Position numbers and translations under genes: made by a program. The notes under the pieces are model-generated. The model was not told the origin of the DNA, did no database searches, and saw nothing but the letters and a program-made list of their open reading frames with translations. Below are positions 1 through 11,415 of a DNA stretch of 64,000 nucleotides, in pieces (positions within the stretch are counted from its first letter, which is position 1; the number at the start of each line of letters is the position of its first letter). Source of the stretch: Apoda limacodes (lineage: Eukaryota > Arthropoda > Insecta > Lepidoptera > Limacodidae); contig OX291551.1 in NCBI GenBank assembly GCA_946406115.1, forward strand, positions 4,774,001 to 4,838,000. Reading direction: 5' to 3'.

Positions 1-57
1 ATAAAAAGAAAGAAGCATTAACTTTGCCATACGAATTTACTTATAATTTTTTTTCAG

Positions 58-287
58 GGTCATGCACCACTCCACAGAACAAAACTTGTGATTGTGTATC
101 AATTCATAATTGTGTACCATTTTTCGGTTTGATATTATATGGCTCGTGTGGTGTAACTGAAGCCAGGCTTTCACAAAAAGATAAAGATTTTATTGAAAAA
201 TCCGTGTGTGGCGTTGATGACGATGGTGAAAAAAAAGTTTGCTGCTCACCATTACCACCGGAATATTCCAATAGATTCTCCAAAAAA
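58..287 (+). CDS. Protease exon: clip domain
   Basis: Acceptor tttttcag at 51-57 and donor gtaagc at 288. The exon enters in codon position 2 and leaves in phase 0. It encodes the whole clip domain. Eight cysteines are present instead of the canonical six: the usual set is CTTP, DCVS, HNC, SVCG and the final CC; extras sit in KTC and GSC. Confidence 0.9.
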
Positions 288-3200
288 GTAAGCCTTTTAT
301 AATTATTCGTAAACTGTCTATTCACACACAGCTGATTTCTATGCCTTTATTTTTATTTTGTGAAACTCGAAGCCTGCAGTACTGCTTATGTTTCCACCGA
401 ATCAAAGACCACAAACACTAGCATAGAGGCCGAAAGTTTTACATAAAACATCAATAACTTATTAAGCCGTTAAGTGTTAAGAGTCAAACTGTTCTCACAT
501 CGCCATTTCTAGTTAACTTAGCTTTAAAAAAGGAGAAGGTTTTAGATTGTATTTTTTTTGATTAGCACTGGAAAAGTTTACAACTAACTGTAACAACAGA
601 AGCAACTGTAGATACTGAAATAATCATCGATCCAGTTGAACAAAATGATTCATATCCAGAACCTCGAAATACGTGTGGAAGAGATTCAGGCGTGGATCGG
701 ATAATAGGTGGAACCAGTGCGGATTTAGAGGAATTTCCATGGATGGCCCTCCTCCGGTATCGAAATCGTACGTTGGTAAAATTATTATCTTTTTCATTTT
801 CTAAAAAGTTTGTACAGCGCATACCGTTATTTTAGCTATCGAATAAATTAATAAAATTTATTAAAGTAAAGTAATAATTAATAGAAAACTAATAAAATTT
901 AATAACGCAAGATAGCTACGTTGTAATGTTTAATGCATAAGTCTTAAATGGCTTTTCTATTACAATATGATACAAGTGAGTTAAGTTGGTCATTACATGC
1001 GACTGCGAGGCAGGAATTTAGATGCGTAATGGAGCAAAAATAAAGAAAGTTGGAAAGAACCCTAAGCAAAAACGAAAGAATAGTGGGCGACGAAGAATAT
1101 CAGCAACGTAAAGTGCAGAACAACGTCTGCCAGGTCAGCTCGTAGGTAAATATGAAGTAAGCATTTCTGTTTTCAGTCTTGAATGGTGATATGTCGTTCA
1201 TCTGTGGAGGTGCATTGTTGAATCAACGATATGTGTTGACAGCAGCTCACTGTCTTCAAGTAGATCCAGAATTTAAATTGTTAGTATTTTGTATTAACTA
1301 GTTTTAGCGTTGCGTACGAAAAAATAATGAAACAGTGATCCTTCGCTAAGGAGTATTGTTTTGTTTTGTGTTAGAGACAGGTAAAAACAAAACCAATAAA
1401 TAAACTGCATAGCGATTACTTACCTCAAGTTGGTACTGTTGTTGTCTCTTTGTGTTGGTGCGTGTGTGTCTGTCTGTCCTAATGTAAAGGGTAAGATTTT
1501 AATTATTTATTTATTACTTTAATGCACGTAACAGGTACGTAAAGACGCGTACAATTTTTAAAAATATATTTGATTAAATAATTTATCATTAGGAACCTAT
1601 AATTTATACAATCATGCAGGTAAATCATAATATATCTCTCCTTTAGTGAACCTGGTGGTTAAAAAAATTACTAATAAACTAGGGACAAAAAGTTAAACCT
1701 TTCTCGGTTTTCTGTTCTTTTGTGAAAGTGTCTAATAAAGTCATTACTCTAAAAGTGATGAGTGGGAATGAACGATTCTCCAGGTCTCAAAACGAAAATA
1801 AAACGCAAATATAGCGATTTTAGTTTTTGGACGTATTATAATAACTTTCCTTAAGGGAAAAAACCAGACTACATAAAAAAAAACCAGACTACATAAAAGC
1901 TATTTGTGTGCTTTAATTTTTCACATGATATGATTTTGAATGTACGTTTTCGCAAAAATGTATGTAAGCAGTGTTGCTTTTGATACACTGTATGCTTATG
2001 TGGCTTTTTGTATGTTAGTGGTAAAATAAACCAGGGACCAGGGAATGTACAATGGTTGCCAGTTATTGTCGCACATAAGTAATTAATCAGGATAGGAGAA
2101 AATGTGTTCAAAATATTGTTATTCTGTATTTTTTTTTGTAGGGTCACTGTTCGTTTAGGGGAAAACAATATACTGACAGAACACGATTGCCGTGAGCCAG
2201 ACGATTGTGCGGATCCCGTCCAAGACTTACCAGTACAAGCTGCTTACTTACATCCAGAATATTCATACTTGTACAGGAATAAACAAGCCGATATTGGACT
2301 GGTGAGATTATCCAGGAGGGCTAAGTATAATGGTATGCTTCGTGTGTATGATCTCTTTGGTACCGCCATGCTGCAATAAAAATCGGCCAAGCGCGTGTCG
2401 AACAAGTATTAAGTTAAGGTGCATCCTGGAGGTAAGTAGAAGAACTGTTCAATGGTTACTAGCGAACCCCTCGAGTTACGGCTTTATTGGGTAATAGTTC
2501 AAGACTATTATATGCCTTTTTTTGTAACGTACCGGATCACAATATTGCTTTCTACAGTGTAAACATTAAAAAGAAATTCATTAGAAAAGTAAGAAGTGAC
2601 AATAAAAACCCAATTTTAACTATGGACTATAAACACATGGCTTCACAGATGTTTTTTGTATAAATTTGAATATATTTTTTTTTCAGTGTATAAGACTAAT
2701 GACTTGTTTTCACGTTCCTTTGTTTTTTTACCAAAGGTAGTAATTGCAAAACAAGTTTACTACTATTTAGTTATTTGTTAAGCATTCGCTTAAATATTTG
2801 TTGTCGAATAAAACAAAAAGTGTTTATAGTGGTCTAATACAGAAAAGTAGATGTCAATTATTAATAGTTAGGTGGCTTGCTTGGCCAGTCAATTATTTTT
2901 TATACATAGAAAAGTTTAAAAAATTTATTGAACACCCTGTGTCTACAATTTATATTATCTAGGTACAGAACTCTAAACATAGTCTCAAATATTTCGGTTT
3001 CGGTCATATTTAAGTGAATTCTCATCACAGAGAAGTAAATGTTATTTTCGCTTCAATGTAGACATTGTTAAACAAAACTAATCCTACTTATATTATAAAT
3101 GTGAAAGTATGTTTGTAATCAACGCTTTAACCACTGGACGGATTGGGATGAAACTTGGCACACATATAAGTAGGTTAGGTCTTGGTATAGAACATAGGCT

Positions 3201-6200
3201 AATTTTTATCATGAAAAATTAAAAAGTTCCCGTGGGTATAACTGTAACCGAGCTTAGAAGAAATATAGCTACAACTATAGCTTGCTTATAGCAAACTTCA
3301 CTAGTATAATTAAGGAGTTCCAAGACGATAATTGAATTTAGAGCAGGCAGAGCCGCAGACAAAATCTAGTAATAAATTATATTTTCAATTTTTTTTACAG
3401 ACTATGTTCATCCAATATGCTTAGTGGACCTATCCAACTCAAAGTCCAAGGCGTACGCTGAAGGCAGTGCAACTGTCGTCTCAGGCTGGGGTAAAACTGA
3501 GTTTGGTTTGTATTGTTTTCAAATTATGTAAGGTACATTTACAATAACTTGTACATTTATTTTAGTTTGAATGTCTTGACTTGACCCACTATTCATTGTT
3601 AAATATGAAAGTATTTAGGTATTAATCATATTTTTTTACTAAAAAACATGTAAAAACTGTTTGTATCAGTTGTTTGATGTATGTGAGATCGAGGGGAGTT
3701 AAAACTATTTTGTCATTTTGCTTTATACACAAAATACAATTAGCACAAATCCCATGTAGTGGAGTACCTTAAAGCAGCCCACTGCCACTTCAGCTTGCTA
3801 ATTCTGCGAGCTTTATCGGTAACTTTGGTTCTCTTCCGGATGTCCTAATTTCGGATTCGATCCCTTAGAGACACTCCGAGCATAGCAAGGTTAAAATAAT
3901 TTTTTCCACATCCGTCGCAAGTTTGAGGGAGATTTATAGGTTCATGAACATAACATATGGCTAGGGTATCCTTAGATTAGGTAGCTGTGAGATCTGTACC
4001 ATTCGCAATAGTGGAGATAATTTGTTGTTGTTGATAATGGAGTTAGTTAATGAGATGATTTCGTTTCAACTACTCTTTGGATACATCTTTGCATTTTATT
4101 TGGTAATTTAGATATTATTTCCCTTAATTGCCTGGCTTGTTTTTCAGCAGCACATATTTGATGGGCTAACAAATGTAGAGTTTCACCGTATCTTATAGCA
4201 CGTGTTAGTATTTTGTTTGATTCTAAGAAAGCCTTACAGCTTTCTGTACTTTTAGTTAGGTCATTAATGCCAAGACCACCTAGTTTGACTGGTAAGAAGA
4301 AAATTTGATGTTCCAGTGAAGTTTTACTTCTGTTTCACTCATTACAGTTTGCAGATATCTCCATTCGCATTCAAGTGATGAAGGCTGCATTCGTATATGT
4401 TTTTTACTTGTTTTTGATATAAGTTTAATACATTTTTCCATTCACTAACTTTTTCTTTTATGAATTCTGTTTTTTCTATATTTCTATGATGACGCTACCT
4501 TAAAATCGATGTGAGAGTACAATTTTACTCCTTAGTTTCCGAAAATTCTCTTCGCTTCATCAATATTTTTTTTAACTATAATGTAGCTTTTTGAAGGAGC
4601 TTCTAGGTAGTATCCGTATTTAGGACCTTGTTCAACCAATTTTTCTAGCCTATCTTTTATATTATTTAATTTACCAAAACGATCTGAGTCATCAGCGTAC
4701 CAATTTTTTATATATTTAAGTGATGGTCTTGTTTAAGTCTTATTCAACTTTGAATTAGAGGTTATATCCCAACTGCATACATTAACATTGCTATAGGGTC
4801 ACCTTGTGTAGTTCCTTCTTTGCTGAGAATGAAATCTTTAGAGCCCGATAAACAAATGTATGCATAACCTCTATATGTGTTAAATTAGAATTTTGCACAA
4901 CTAGGCCAGAAAATTCGATCGTTCCAAAGAGCGATTGGACGACTCAGTGTATTACAGGCAGTAGTTGCATCTATTAGAAGGAGGCCTTCGTCATCTTCTA
5001 CTTCATTTAAACAAGTGGTCATAGCATTAATTTACACCTTCAATGCTTGATTTTATTCCTGCACATAGCTTATCAGTACCACAGGCTTGTTGTAAATCTA
5101 ATCATGTTGCGGTGACCATTGTTTTGGCAATGATGCGTTGTAATAGAATGTAATAATGTGCTATGGCCCATCTTGAGAATCAAGATCTGATGTAATCTCA
5201 TTTGATAATTACATTGCTGATTTTTCTAGCTAAAGTTGCGTTTGACTCTCTTAGATTGGAACTATGGTTTCCAAAGCGAAGAAGTAGTGATTTCCATTGC
5301 TCACTGCTTACTACTTGTACAATTAATGTGGTAAACAAGCGTACGGTCCGCCTGATGGTAAGCGGTCACCGTAGCCTATGGACGCTTGCAACACCAGGGG
5401 TATCACTCACGCGTTGTCGACCCATCAGAAATCTAACAACAACCTCGGCAGGAAGGTCATTCCAAAACCCAAACGTTCGCGGGAGGAAGTTTCTCTGAGA
5501 CCGCACTGTACGCGATCATTTCGGTTCTAAAGTGTGAGAATGAATTGCCTGCCGATGGCGAGCGGCAGCATCATTTCGAACAATTCCTCAGAAAACATTC
5601 AATTTGTTTGAAAAGTTATTAGAAGATTATACTCCATTATATTCTCATAATATCATAATGGGTGACTTTAATACATGCCTGTTAAAGAATGATTCGCGCT
5701 CTAACACCCTGAATACCTTAGTTGACTCTGCTAATATGGAAATTTTGCCTTCCGGTCCAACTCATTGTTTTCCTCATAGTCTAACTTCACTTCCAGATCT
5801 AACTATCGTCTCTTCTTCTGAACATGTTTCTTCATATGGCCAATGCTCTCCGGATGCGTTTTCTTACCATGATCTTCTATATCTCTTTCAAAATTCGTAC
5901 CCCCAAGGCAAAGCCGAGAATCCTTCTGCAGAGAAATTTTAGTGAAATGGATACGGACAGTTTAATTGCGGATGATTCTAAAATTAAATGGTTGATAGTT
6001 GTACGTGCAGGAACAGTAGATGATCAAATTAAATTATTTAACACACTCTTGACCCAACTGTACGATGTGCATGCACCTATACGGCCAGTAAGAGTTAAAA
6101 ACTTACCAGCACCCTGGTTAACTGATGAGCTTCAGTCACATATTGAAAAGAGAAATAATGCAATAATCAAGAATAAAAGTAGACCATCACCAGAGAACCG

Positions 6201-8973
6201 AGAGTGTTACAGAATATTACATGATCGCTGCAACAGGCTGTGTAGAGATGCCCAACGACGTCACATACATAAATCTGTCGAAAATGGTGATCCATCTAAA
6301 GTTTGGAAATTTCTTCGTACTTTGGGAGTTGGCAAATCTAATTCATACAAACTTCCACAAGATGTCAATCTTAATTCTCTAAACCAACATTTTGCTTCTA
6401 CAATCATTTACAATGACAGTTCAAAATATGATACACTTAGAAATCTTTTACCGTCATCTACTCCCACCATCCCATCATTTGCTTCTCACAATTCACTGAT
6501 TGTGATGTTAAGAAGAACATACTATCCATTACTGCAAATGCCTTTGGCAGTGATTGTATCAGTCGTTAAATGATTCTTCCTCTATTTGATATCCTCGTCC
6601 CAATAATTACCCAAACTCTAAATAATTCTATTTCCACTAACTAATTCCCGTCACCTTGGAAGGATGGTCAGTTTATTCCTTTACCTAAGAACACTAATCC
6701 TTCCAGTTTTTCTGATTACAGACCTATTCCTATTCTTCCATTCCTCTCAAAAGTCCTCGAACGCCTGATACATTTTCAACTAAGCATTTATTTAACAAGC
6801 CAACCACAACCTTCTGAATCCTTGTCAATCTGGTTTCCGTCCTGGACACAGCACAACAACGGCTCATCAAAATCACTGACGACATACGTATGGCAATGGA
6901 AAGCAAGCAACTTACTATACTCACTTTGCTTGATTTCAGCAACGCTTTTAACAATGTTGATTTTGATATTTTATTGGGTATATTATGTCCTCTTAAGATA
7001 TCTCCAACGGTGGTTGAATGGTTTCGTAGTTACTTATATGGGCGCCGGCAGCGCATCAACATTGAGGATTCTTTCTCGGATTGGTGCACTGTATCTTCAG
7101 GCGTACCGCAAGGTGGCGTGTTGTCACTTTTGCTTTATTTATCAATTCTATTACTCAACGCATTTCTTCTCTCTACCACCTGTATGCAGACGACCTTTAA
7201 ATATACACTCATGCCACTCTAAAAGACTTCAAAACTGCAGTAGATCCTACGAATGATGGTTTAGCGATAATTTCAAACTGGAGTATATCATATGGCCTAT
7301 TAGTCAATCCTGCTAAAACTAAAGTAATAATTATTGGTAGTTCACGCTTACTTAGTAAAATCAACTGGGATATAGTAGCACCTGTTTATTTTAATAAAAA
7401 TGTAATACTATACAGTGACACTGTTTAAAACCTAAAGATTAATTCGATCAAACTCTATCCTGGGTTGCACAAATCTAGAAGGTCAGCCGGAAGATGTTCT
7501 CCTCAGTTGCCTCTTTAAGGAGGTTAAAAAATTTTCTTGCAACTAAAACTAAAATTTCTCTTGCAGATCCTCTCTCCCTTCTCCCTATTCTCGACTATGC
7601 TGACGCTAGCTATCTCAATCTCACTGAAGACCAGCTTGACAAATTAGAACGTCTTCAAAACCTATGCATTAGGTTCATATTTAGATTGCGTAAATACGAA
7701 CATATCTCCGAGTACCGCAAACAACTCAAATGGCTTCCTATACGGTTACGCAGGAATACTCACATACTTTCACTTCTCTACTCTGTATTGTTAAATTGTT
7801 CGACCCCACTTTATTTAAAAGAGCGTTTTGAATACCACTATTCAATACGGTCTTCATCCAATCTTTTATCAAAAGTTCCTTCTCATTCATCATATTTTTA
7901 TGATAAGTCATGTACTGTATTTTCAATCAACCTGTGGAATGCCTTACCTATCGCTATTAGAAACGCACAATCACTTCATTTCTTTAAACTACTAATTAAA
8001 GTACATTATTTAACTATTTCTTAAACTCTGCTATCTTTTAAAGCTTTTCCTCTTCTTGTGATATTTTTTTTTTTCTATCTGCTACATTTTTGTTTAAGTA
8101 AGAGTATGTATGTATATGTAAGTGTTAATTTATTTATCTATATTTATTTGGTGTGTAATTTTTATGTAGGTATAACAATAATATTTATTTAACTTTATAT
8201 ATAATGTAATTTTAATGATACACGTACACCACCTGCCCAACTCTTTATCTTATTTTCCTTTAGCCATAGGTTGTGTAGCAGAAATCGCTTCTTGGCGATT
8301 ACACCGCCTATTGTACATTGCATCTTATAATTAGTGTTTTTAGAATAAGTGATTTGTTTGGTGTACAAAAGAGAATATTTATTATTATTATATAACCGGT
8401 AGAACACACACAGGGACATGTTAACGCCAAGGAACCCAATGCTCTTGGAGATTGTAAATTACAAGATTTTTTAATTTTTTAGATTAATTATTAATTGGAT
8501 AGTATGTATATGTGTGTAAAAGTAGACTTTGAAATAATGTGAATTATCATAGGTACTACTCTGCTATAGGAATCAAAATGGTATTGTAGATTTTTTTTAA
8601 ATAATATTCTTTATAAAAAGTTATTTTAATAACTTGTTTTTTTTTGTGTTTTTTAGATACATTTAGCGCAGTTAAACAAAAGTTGGATTTGCAAATATAT
8701 GATTCTGAGAAGTGTTTTTCCTTATTCAAAAGGAAGTGTAAGATGAATCTAACTGATAAACATTTATGTGCTGGTGGAGTTATCAGAAGAGACAGCTGTA
8801 GCGGTGATTCTGGAGGCCCTCTTATGAGGATCGTACCTGGAGACACCTGGGAAGCCATAGGGGTGGTTTCCTTTGGTAACAAATGTGCCATGGACGGGTG
8901 GCCAGCTGTTTACACTTCTGTCGCTCGCTACGTTGATTGGATTAAGTCTACAATCAAAGAAACTAATGTTTAA
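58..8973 (+). CDS. Clip-domain serine protease, CLIPB / prophenoloxidase-activating type; spliced, 5' partial
   Basis: Six exons join in frame: 58-287, 566-767, 1177-1279, 2142-2332, 3401-3505, 8657-8973, giving about 380 residues and a TAA stop. Seen in order: a clip domain (exon 1, starting CTTP and ending VCCSP), a linker with the inter-domain cysteine (RNTCGRD), the activation site VDR/IIGG, the catalytic His in TAAHC, the catalytic Asp in [17 protein letters not shown], and the catalytic Ser in [10 protein letters not shown]. Asp six residues before the Ser predicts trypsin-like cleavage after Arg/Lys. The HDCREPDDC segment is typical of the CLIPB group (Easter, prophenoloxidase-activating proteases). 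Family knowledge: such enzymes are secreted zymogens cut after the activation Arg by an upstream protease, and act in haemolymph melanisation, Toll or patterning cascades. The signal-peptide exon lies left of the window. No frameshift or stop is seen, so the gene looks functional. The exact cascade role cannot be read from the sequence. Confidence 0.93.
566..767 (+). CDS. Protease exon: linker, activation site, start of catalytic domain
   Basis: Acceptor ttgattag ends at 565. The exon holds an acidic Thr/Glu-rich linker, the cysteine that tethers clip and protease domains (RNTCGRD), and the activation cleavage site VDR/IIGG followed by [11 protein letters not shown]. The donor is chosen at 768 (gtacgt) because it leaves phase 1, which fits the next exon. 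The alternative gtaaaa donor at 776 would bring a TGA into frame at the start of the next exon. Confidence 0.82.
1108..1145 (+). repeat. Helitron-like 3' end fragment in intron 2
   Basis: The motif acaacgtctgccaggtcagc matches the ends of the longer repeats at 34015-34590 and 52510-52754 (acaacgtctgccgggtccgc). Only the terminal part is present. Assignment to a Helitron-like family is from memory. Confidence 0.4.
1177..1279 (+). CDS. Protease exon: catalytic histidine
   Basis: Acceptor ctgttttcag ends at 1176 and donor gttagt starts at 1280. It encodes [19 protein letters not shown], with the active-site His and its neighbouring disulphide cysteines. It leaves in phase 2. Confidence 0.9.
2142..2332 (+). 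CDS. Protease exon: catalytic aspartate
   Basis: Acceptor tttttgtag ends at 2141 and donor gtatgc starts at 2333. It encodes the strand after the His loop, the Cys pair in [17 protein letters not shown], and the active-site Asp in ADIGLVRL. It leaves in phase 1. Confidence 0.92.
3065..3370 (+). repeat. Lepidopteran interspersed repeat (tattataaatgcgaaagt family) in intron 4
   Basis: It starts near ttatattataaatgtgaaag and runs through the phrases aaccactggacggattgggatgaaa, an ataggcta segment, a cgtgggtataa segment and an end rich in agccgcagacaaa. The same order recurs at 9135, 12085, 17455, 18905, 33860, 34590 and 39905. I recognise it as a very common non-autonomous repeat of Lepidoptera; the transposon class is uncertain. 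Confidence 0.7.
3401..3505 (+). CDS. Protease exon: PICL to WGKTE
   Basis: Acceptor ttttttacag ends at 3400 and donor gtttgt starts at 3506. It encodes [11 protein letters not shown] and [10 protein letters not shown], standard S1-fold landmarks. It leaves in phase 1 into an intron of 5151 bases. Confidence 0.92.
4075..5180 (-). pseudogene. Decayed reverse transcriptase fragment in intron 5
   Basis: Read on the minus strand, short frames give [14 protein letters not shown], then [19 protein letters not shown] (RT motif with QGDP), then [14 protein letters not shown] (the catalytic YADD box), and after it [16 protein letters not shown]. These are blocks of an RT family widespread in insect genomes, probably a non-LTR retrotransposon. 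Stops and frameshifts separate every block, so it is dead. It lies antisense to the protease gene and its ends are not sharp. Confidence 0.75.
5320..5600 (-). repeat. Jockey-like retrotransposon 3' end fragment
   Basis: Minus-strand translation contains the C-terminal RT block [18 protein letters not shown] and then the non-coding tail ending gcttaccatcaggcggaccg. The same tail occurs at 10140, 16135, 43715, 50900, 51140 and 62960, so this is a high-copy family. Only the last few hundred bases are kept. It abuts the CR1-like element at 5604. Confidence 0.75.
5604..8024 (+). pseudogene. CR1-like non-LTR retrotransposon, 5'-truncated and frameshifted
   Basis: The pieces lie in order over three frames. 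The end of an AP endonuclease domain has IIMGDFNTC and YHDLLYL (5604-5942). A linker with APWLTDEL and [10 protein letters not shown] follows (to 6573). The RT fingers and palm have [30 protein letters not shown] and [11 protein letters not shown] (6700-7150), and a YADD box sits just before a TAA near 7190. The thumb and C-terminus have ILDYADASY and [11 protein letters not shown] (7494-8024). At least three frameshifts and internal stops show it is inactive. Clade placement as CR1 or a close relative is by motif memory. It sits in sense orientation in intron 5 of the protease. Confidence 0.8.
8025..8393 (+). repeat. 3' UTR of the CR1-like element
   Basis: AT-rich trailer with the block aggttgtgtagcagaaatcg / cttcttggcgattacaccgcc. 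The same block, with clear divergence, occurs at 26860-26920. It ends in a TTATTA-rich tail. Confidence 0.6.
8395..8460 (-). repeat. Tiny Jockey-like fragment joined across a deletion
   Basis: On the minus strand a piece reading SIGFLGVNM is followed at once by [11 protein letters not shown]. In the fuller copy at 36290-36790 the first block is separated from the region before SLCVFYRLY by several hundred bases. It is therefore an internally deleted remnant. Confidence 0.55.
8657..8973 (+). CDS. Protease terminal exon: catalytic serine and stop
   Basis: Acceptor gtgttttttag ends at 8656. It encodes [18 protein letters not shown] (active-site Ser with the trypsin-type Asp six residues before), a VVSFGNKC loop and the C-terminal helix YVDWIKSTI, then TAA. 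The AATAAA at 9092 is a plausible poly(A) signal. Confidence 0.95.
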
Positions 8974-9091
8974 TTTATTCAAATAATGATAAAAGTTACT
9001 AAAATAAGTTTTATTGCAAATTGTTTATGATTTTAACATGTTTGTTTGTTGTTAGTATTTAAATTAAATTTAAAAACGCGTTGTAGTTTTT

Positions 9092-9097
9092 AATAAA
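9092..9097 (+). promoter_or_regulatory. Candidate poly(A) signal of the protease gene
   Basis: AATAAA lies about 120 bases after the stop codon and is followed by a T/G-rich stretch. It is the first canonical hexamer I see downstream of the stop. The position fits an insect 3' UTR, but the motif is common by chance in AT-rich DNA. Confidence 0.5.
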
Positions 9098-9129
9098 TGT
9101 AGTGGGGTAATATATTGTAAGTTTTATTT

Positions 9130-9340
9130 ATAAACTAGCTTTTGCCTGTGGATTCAACCGCCCTAAATTCGGGTATCGGTGAACGATCAACGGCAACTTC
9201 TCAATTATACCGACTCACATTTGACGTTTCAAGTAGTCTATGTCCTTCCCTGGGACTCAAATTATCTCAATCGGTACAGCATTTAAGCGTGAAGAGGTAA
9301 CAGACAGACAGAGTTACTTTCGCACTTATTAGTATGGATA
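9130..9340 (-). repeat. Lepidopteran interspersed repeat, minus orientation
   Basis: Begins aaactagcttttgcctgtgg and ends with a gtaacagacagacagagtta segment and ttagtatgg. This is the reverse of the phrase order at 33860-34020. It lies just beyond the protease 3' end. Confidence 0.65.
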
Positions 9341-9460
9341 GCTGCTTTGTCCGCTCACAATTCTGTCATTTTTGTGGTATTCCTCTTCGGGCCTCTCGAT
9401 TAACCGAAATTAAAAGCATTCTCTGTCATTTTCTGTCTTTTTTAGGAAGCTAATACCACT

Positions 9461-10221
9461 TTGATTTGTATCAAGTGTAGATGGAATCAAATCTATGTCA
9501 TTAATCTGGAAGAATTATTTATTGCCAGAAAGATCAACACACAGCTTCTAGGATACCTAGAAAAACACGACCTGGTCAGCGATCGTCAATATGCCTCTCG
9601 CCACGGTCGCTCGACTGGTGACCTTCTAGTGTATAGTCAGGAGGAGGCATTGGCATGTAGCCTGGACATAGCTAAGGCGTTCGATCTTGTCTTCCACCGG
9701 GGTTTACTATCAAAGTTGTCATTTTACTTTTATCCGGCAGACGCATACGAGCCGTAGTTGACGGTTGCTCTGATAGCATAGACATTAATGCTGGTGTCCC
9801 GTACCTAACATACTTTGATATGCAGATGACAGTACTAGAGACGCTTATTACACGGGCCGTGCAAACATCCCTCGTTCCGTTGTGGAGGATGAGCGTGGAG
9901 AACTTGTCTCGAATCAAGACCACTCTGTCCAAGGTCTCTGACTTTAGACAGACACTCTCGTCTCCATCGCCAGGAGCATTGAGGATCCTTGGTGTTGACA
10001 TCTCCAGCGATGTTCAGTTCCGAGATCATTTGCAAGACAAGGTGAAACTGGCATCCAAAAAACTTTCGGACCCTATGGAGTACTGCTGCCATCTCTGGGT
10101 GGGTGCACCCGAATACGGCAGGGATTCATTCGGCAACGCGCGTTTGACGCCCCAGGTGTTGCAAGCGTCCATAGGCTGCGGTGACCGCTTATCATCAGGC
10201 GAGCCGTTAGCTAGTTTATAG
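9461..10221 (+). pseudogene. Jockey-like RT fragment with internal deletions
   Basis: Blocks in order: INTQLLGYLEKHDLVSDRQY, SRHGRSTGDLLVYSQ, CSLDIAKAFDLVFHRGLLSK (first catalytic Asp), IDINAGVP, a stretch with TLSKVSDF, ILGVDISSDVQFRDHL, KLASKKLSD, then directly MEYCCHLWVGAPEY, and then the 3' tail common to the family. The QGSV part, the YADD box and much of the C-terminus are missing, so it is a multiply deleted relic. The tail near 10140-10215 matches the other family copies. Confidence 0.8.
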
Positions 10222-10565
10222 TAGTTAAAGCTATACCTAATAGAATAAAATCATTTTTTGATTTCGCTATTTTTTTTTATTTGCTCATGAATTACACAAG
10301 GTTTCATTGTAATCTAACTAATCTAAGCTTAAGAGCGACATAAACACACACAACATAAATTCTATATTGAGTCAAACACCACCGTTTCAAAAGCTATATT
10401 TCTCGGTAGTTACACCAAAGCTCGAAGCTTTAGGAGAAGCGACAATGTTGGGGTGTACGTACAATGTTGAAGTTTACTTACGTGCATTCGTAAGTATGGC
10501 AACAATGGCTGTCGCTAGCTGCTTTGTTTCATCAACTTTATATATAACTTAACTTTGTACCTAAA

Positions 10566-10822
10566 AAAATTTTTTAACCTAAAGGAACAACCGGCTTCAA
10601 AAAGTTGCACTAAAAAGGTAAAAATAATTACTTATTTCCATAAATTTGATCTGTATTACAGTTTGAAGTTGGTGCCTATGTACCTTACAGTTTATTAGAC
10701 AGTTCACTTGTTTGAAACTAACTTAAAACTGTAATTCAGATCAGATTTATGGGAATAAGTAATTATTTTAACCTTTTTAGTGCATCTTTTTGAAGCCGGT
10801 TGTTTCTTTTTGTTAAAATATT
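10566..10822. mobile_element. MITE with long terminal inverted repeats
   Basis: 10591-10664 and 10726-10799 are inverted copies of each other with few mismatches. They begin ccggcttcaaaaagttgcac and end tgcatctttttgaagccgg, and weaker pairing continues outward to about 10566 and 10822. The interior is only about 60 bases and has no coding capacity. A second copy lies at 44366-44650. Confidence 0.75.
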
Positions 10823-11415
10823 TTATTTTTTACTTTTGAGTGACGAATTGCTTTTTTCTCGAACTCTAAAAACATCGATACTCGTAACAAAACTTTATAC
10901 AATCATCAACATAAAGGGCGTTTCACCAATTCAAACTAACACCAGTTTTTTTTTCCCGAAAAATTAAGTTTTAAATTCACTACACTATTAGGGACAACCT
11001 AGAAAGTATACCCTTTTACATTAAAAAAGAAATTTGAAAATCCGTCTATATAGAAGGGAGTTATGCCCGAACATACATAAAAAAATACAAACATCCGAAT
11101 TTCTTGAAGTCGGTTAAAAAAACAACACTTTCTATTACACCCAATCACATACCACCACGTCCATTCCGATTTAGATTTCCTAATATCACACAAGGGTTCG
11201 TTTTTCAAAGTTCAAAAGCAGTTTGTCTGTGGTGTGTGGTGGAGTTAGTTAAGCACATTAGTGGTTTTGAAAAGCACTTTGCCGCTCTGGAGTTGGATGC
11301 TTGATATGATTTAACTTAAAGCTCACTTTAATTTTGTCGTGCAGTTACCATCTTATACATCCATCCAACATCCGAATTGAGAACCTCCTCCTTTTTTGAA
11401 GTCGGTTAATAAATA
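10823..11415. repeat. Flanking part of the same repeat family
   Basis: It runs from ttttacttttgagtgacgaa to an end with gaacctcctccttttttgaa / gtcggttaa. The stretch 44640-44945 has the same beginning and the same end, so the MITE-like hairpin and this segment move or decay together. The open frame at 11104-11304 is not conserved and is not a gene. Confidence 0.5.

Noticed and set aside
776..781. Alternative exon 2 donor (gtaaaa)
   Set aside because: It leaves phase 0 and would put TGA in frame at the start of exon 3; the donor at 768 keeps the frame and gives the expected protease sequence.
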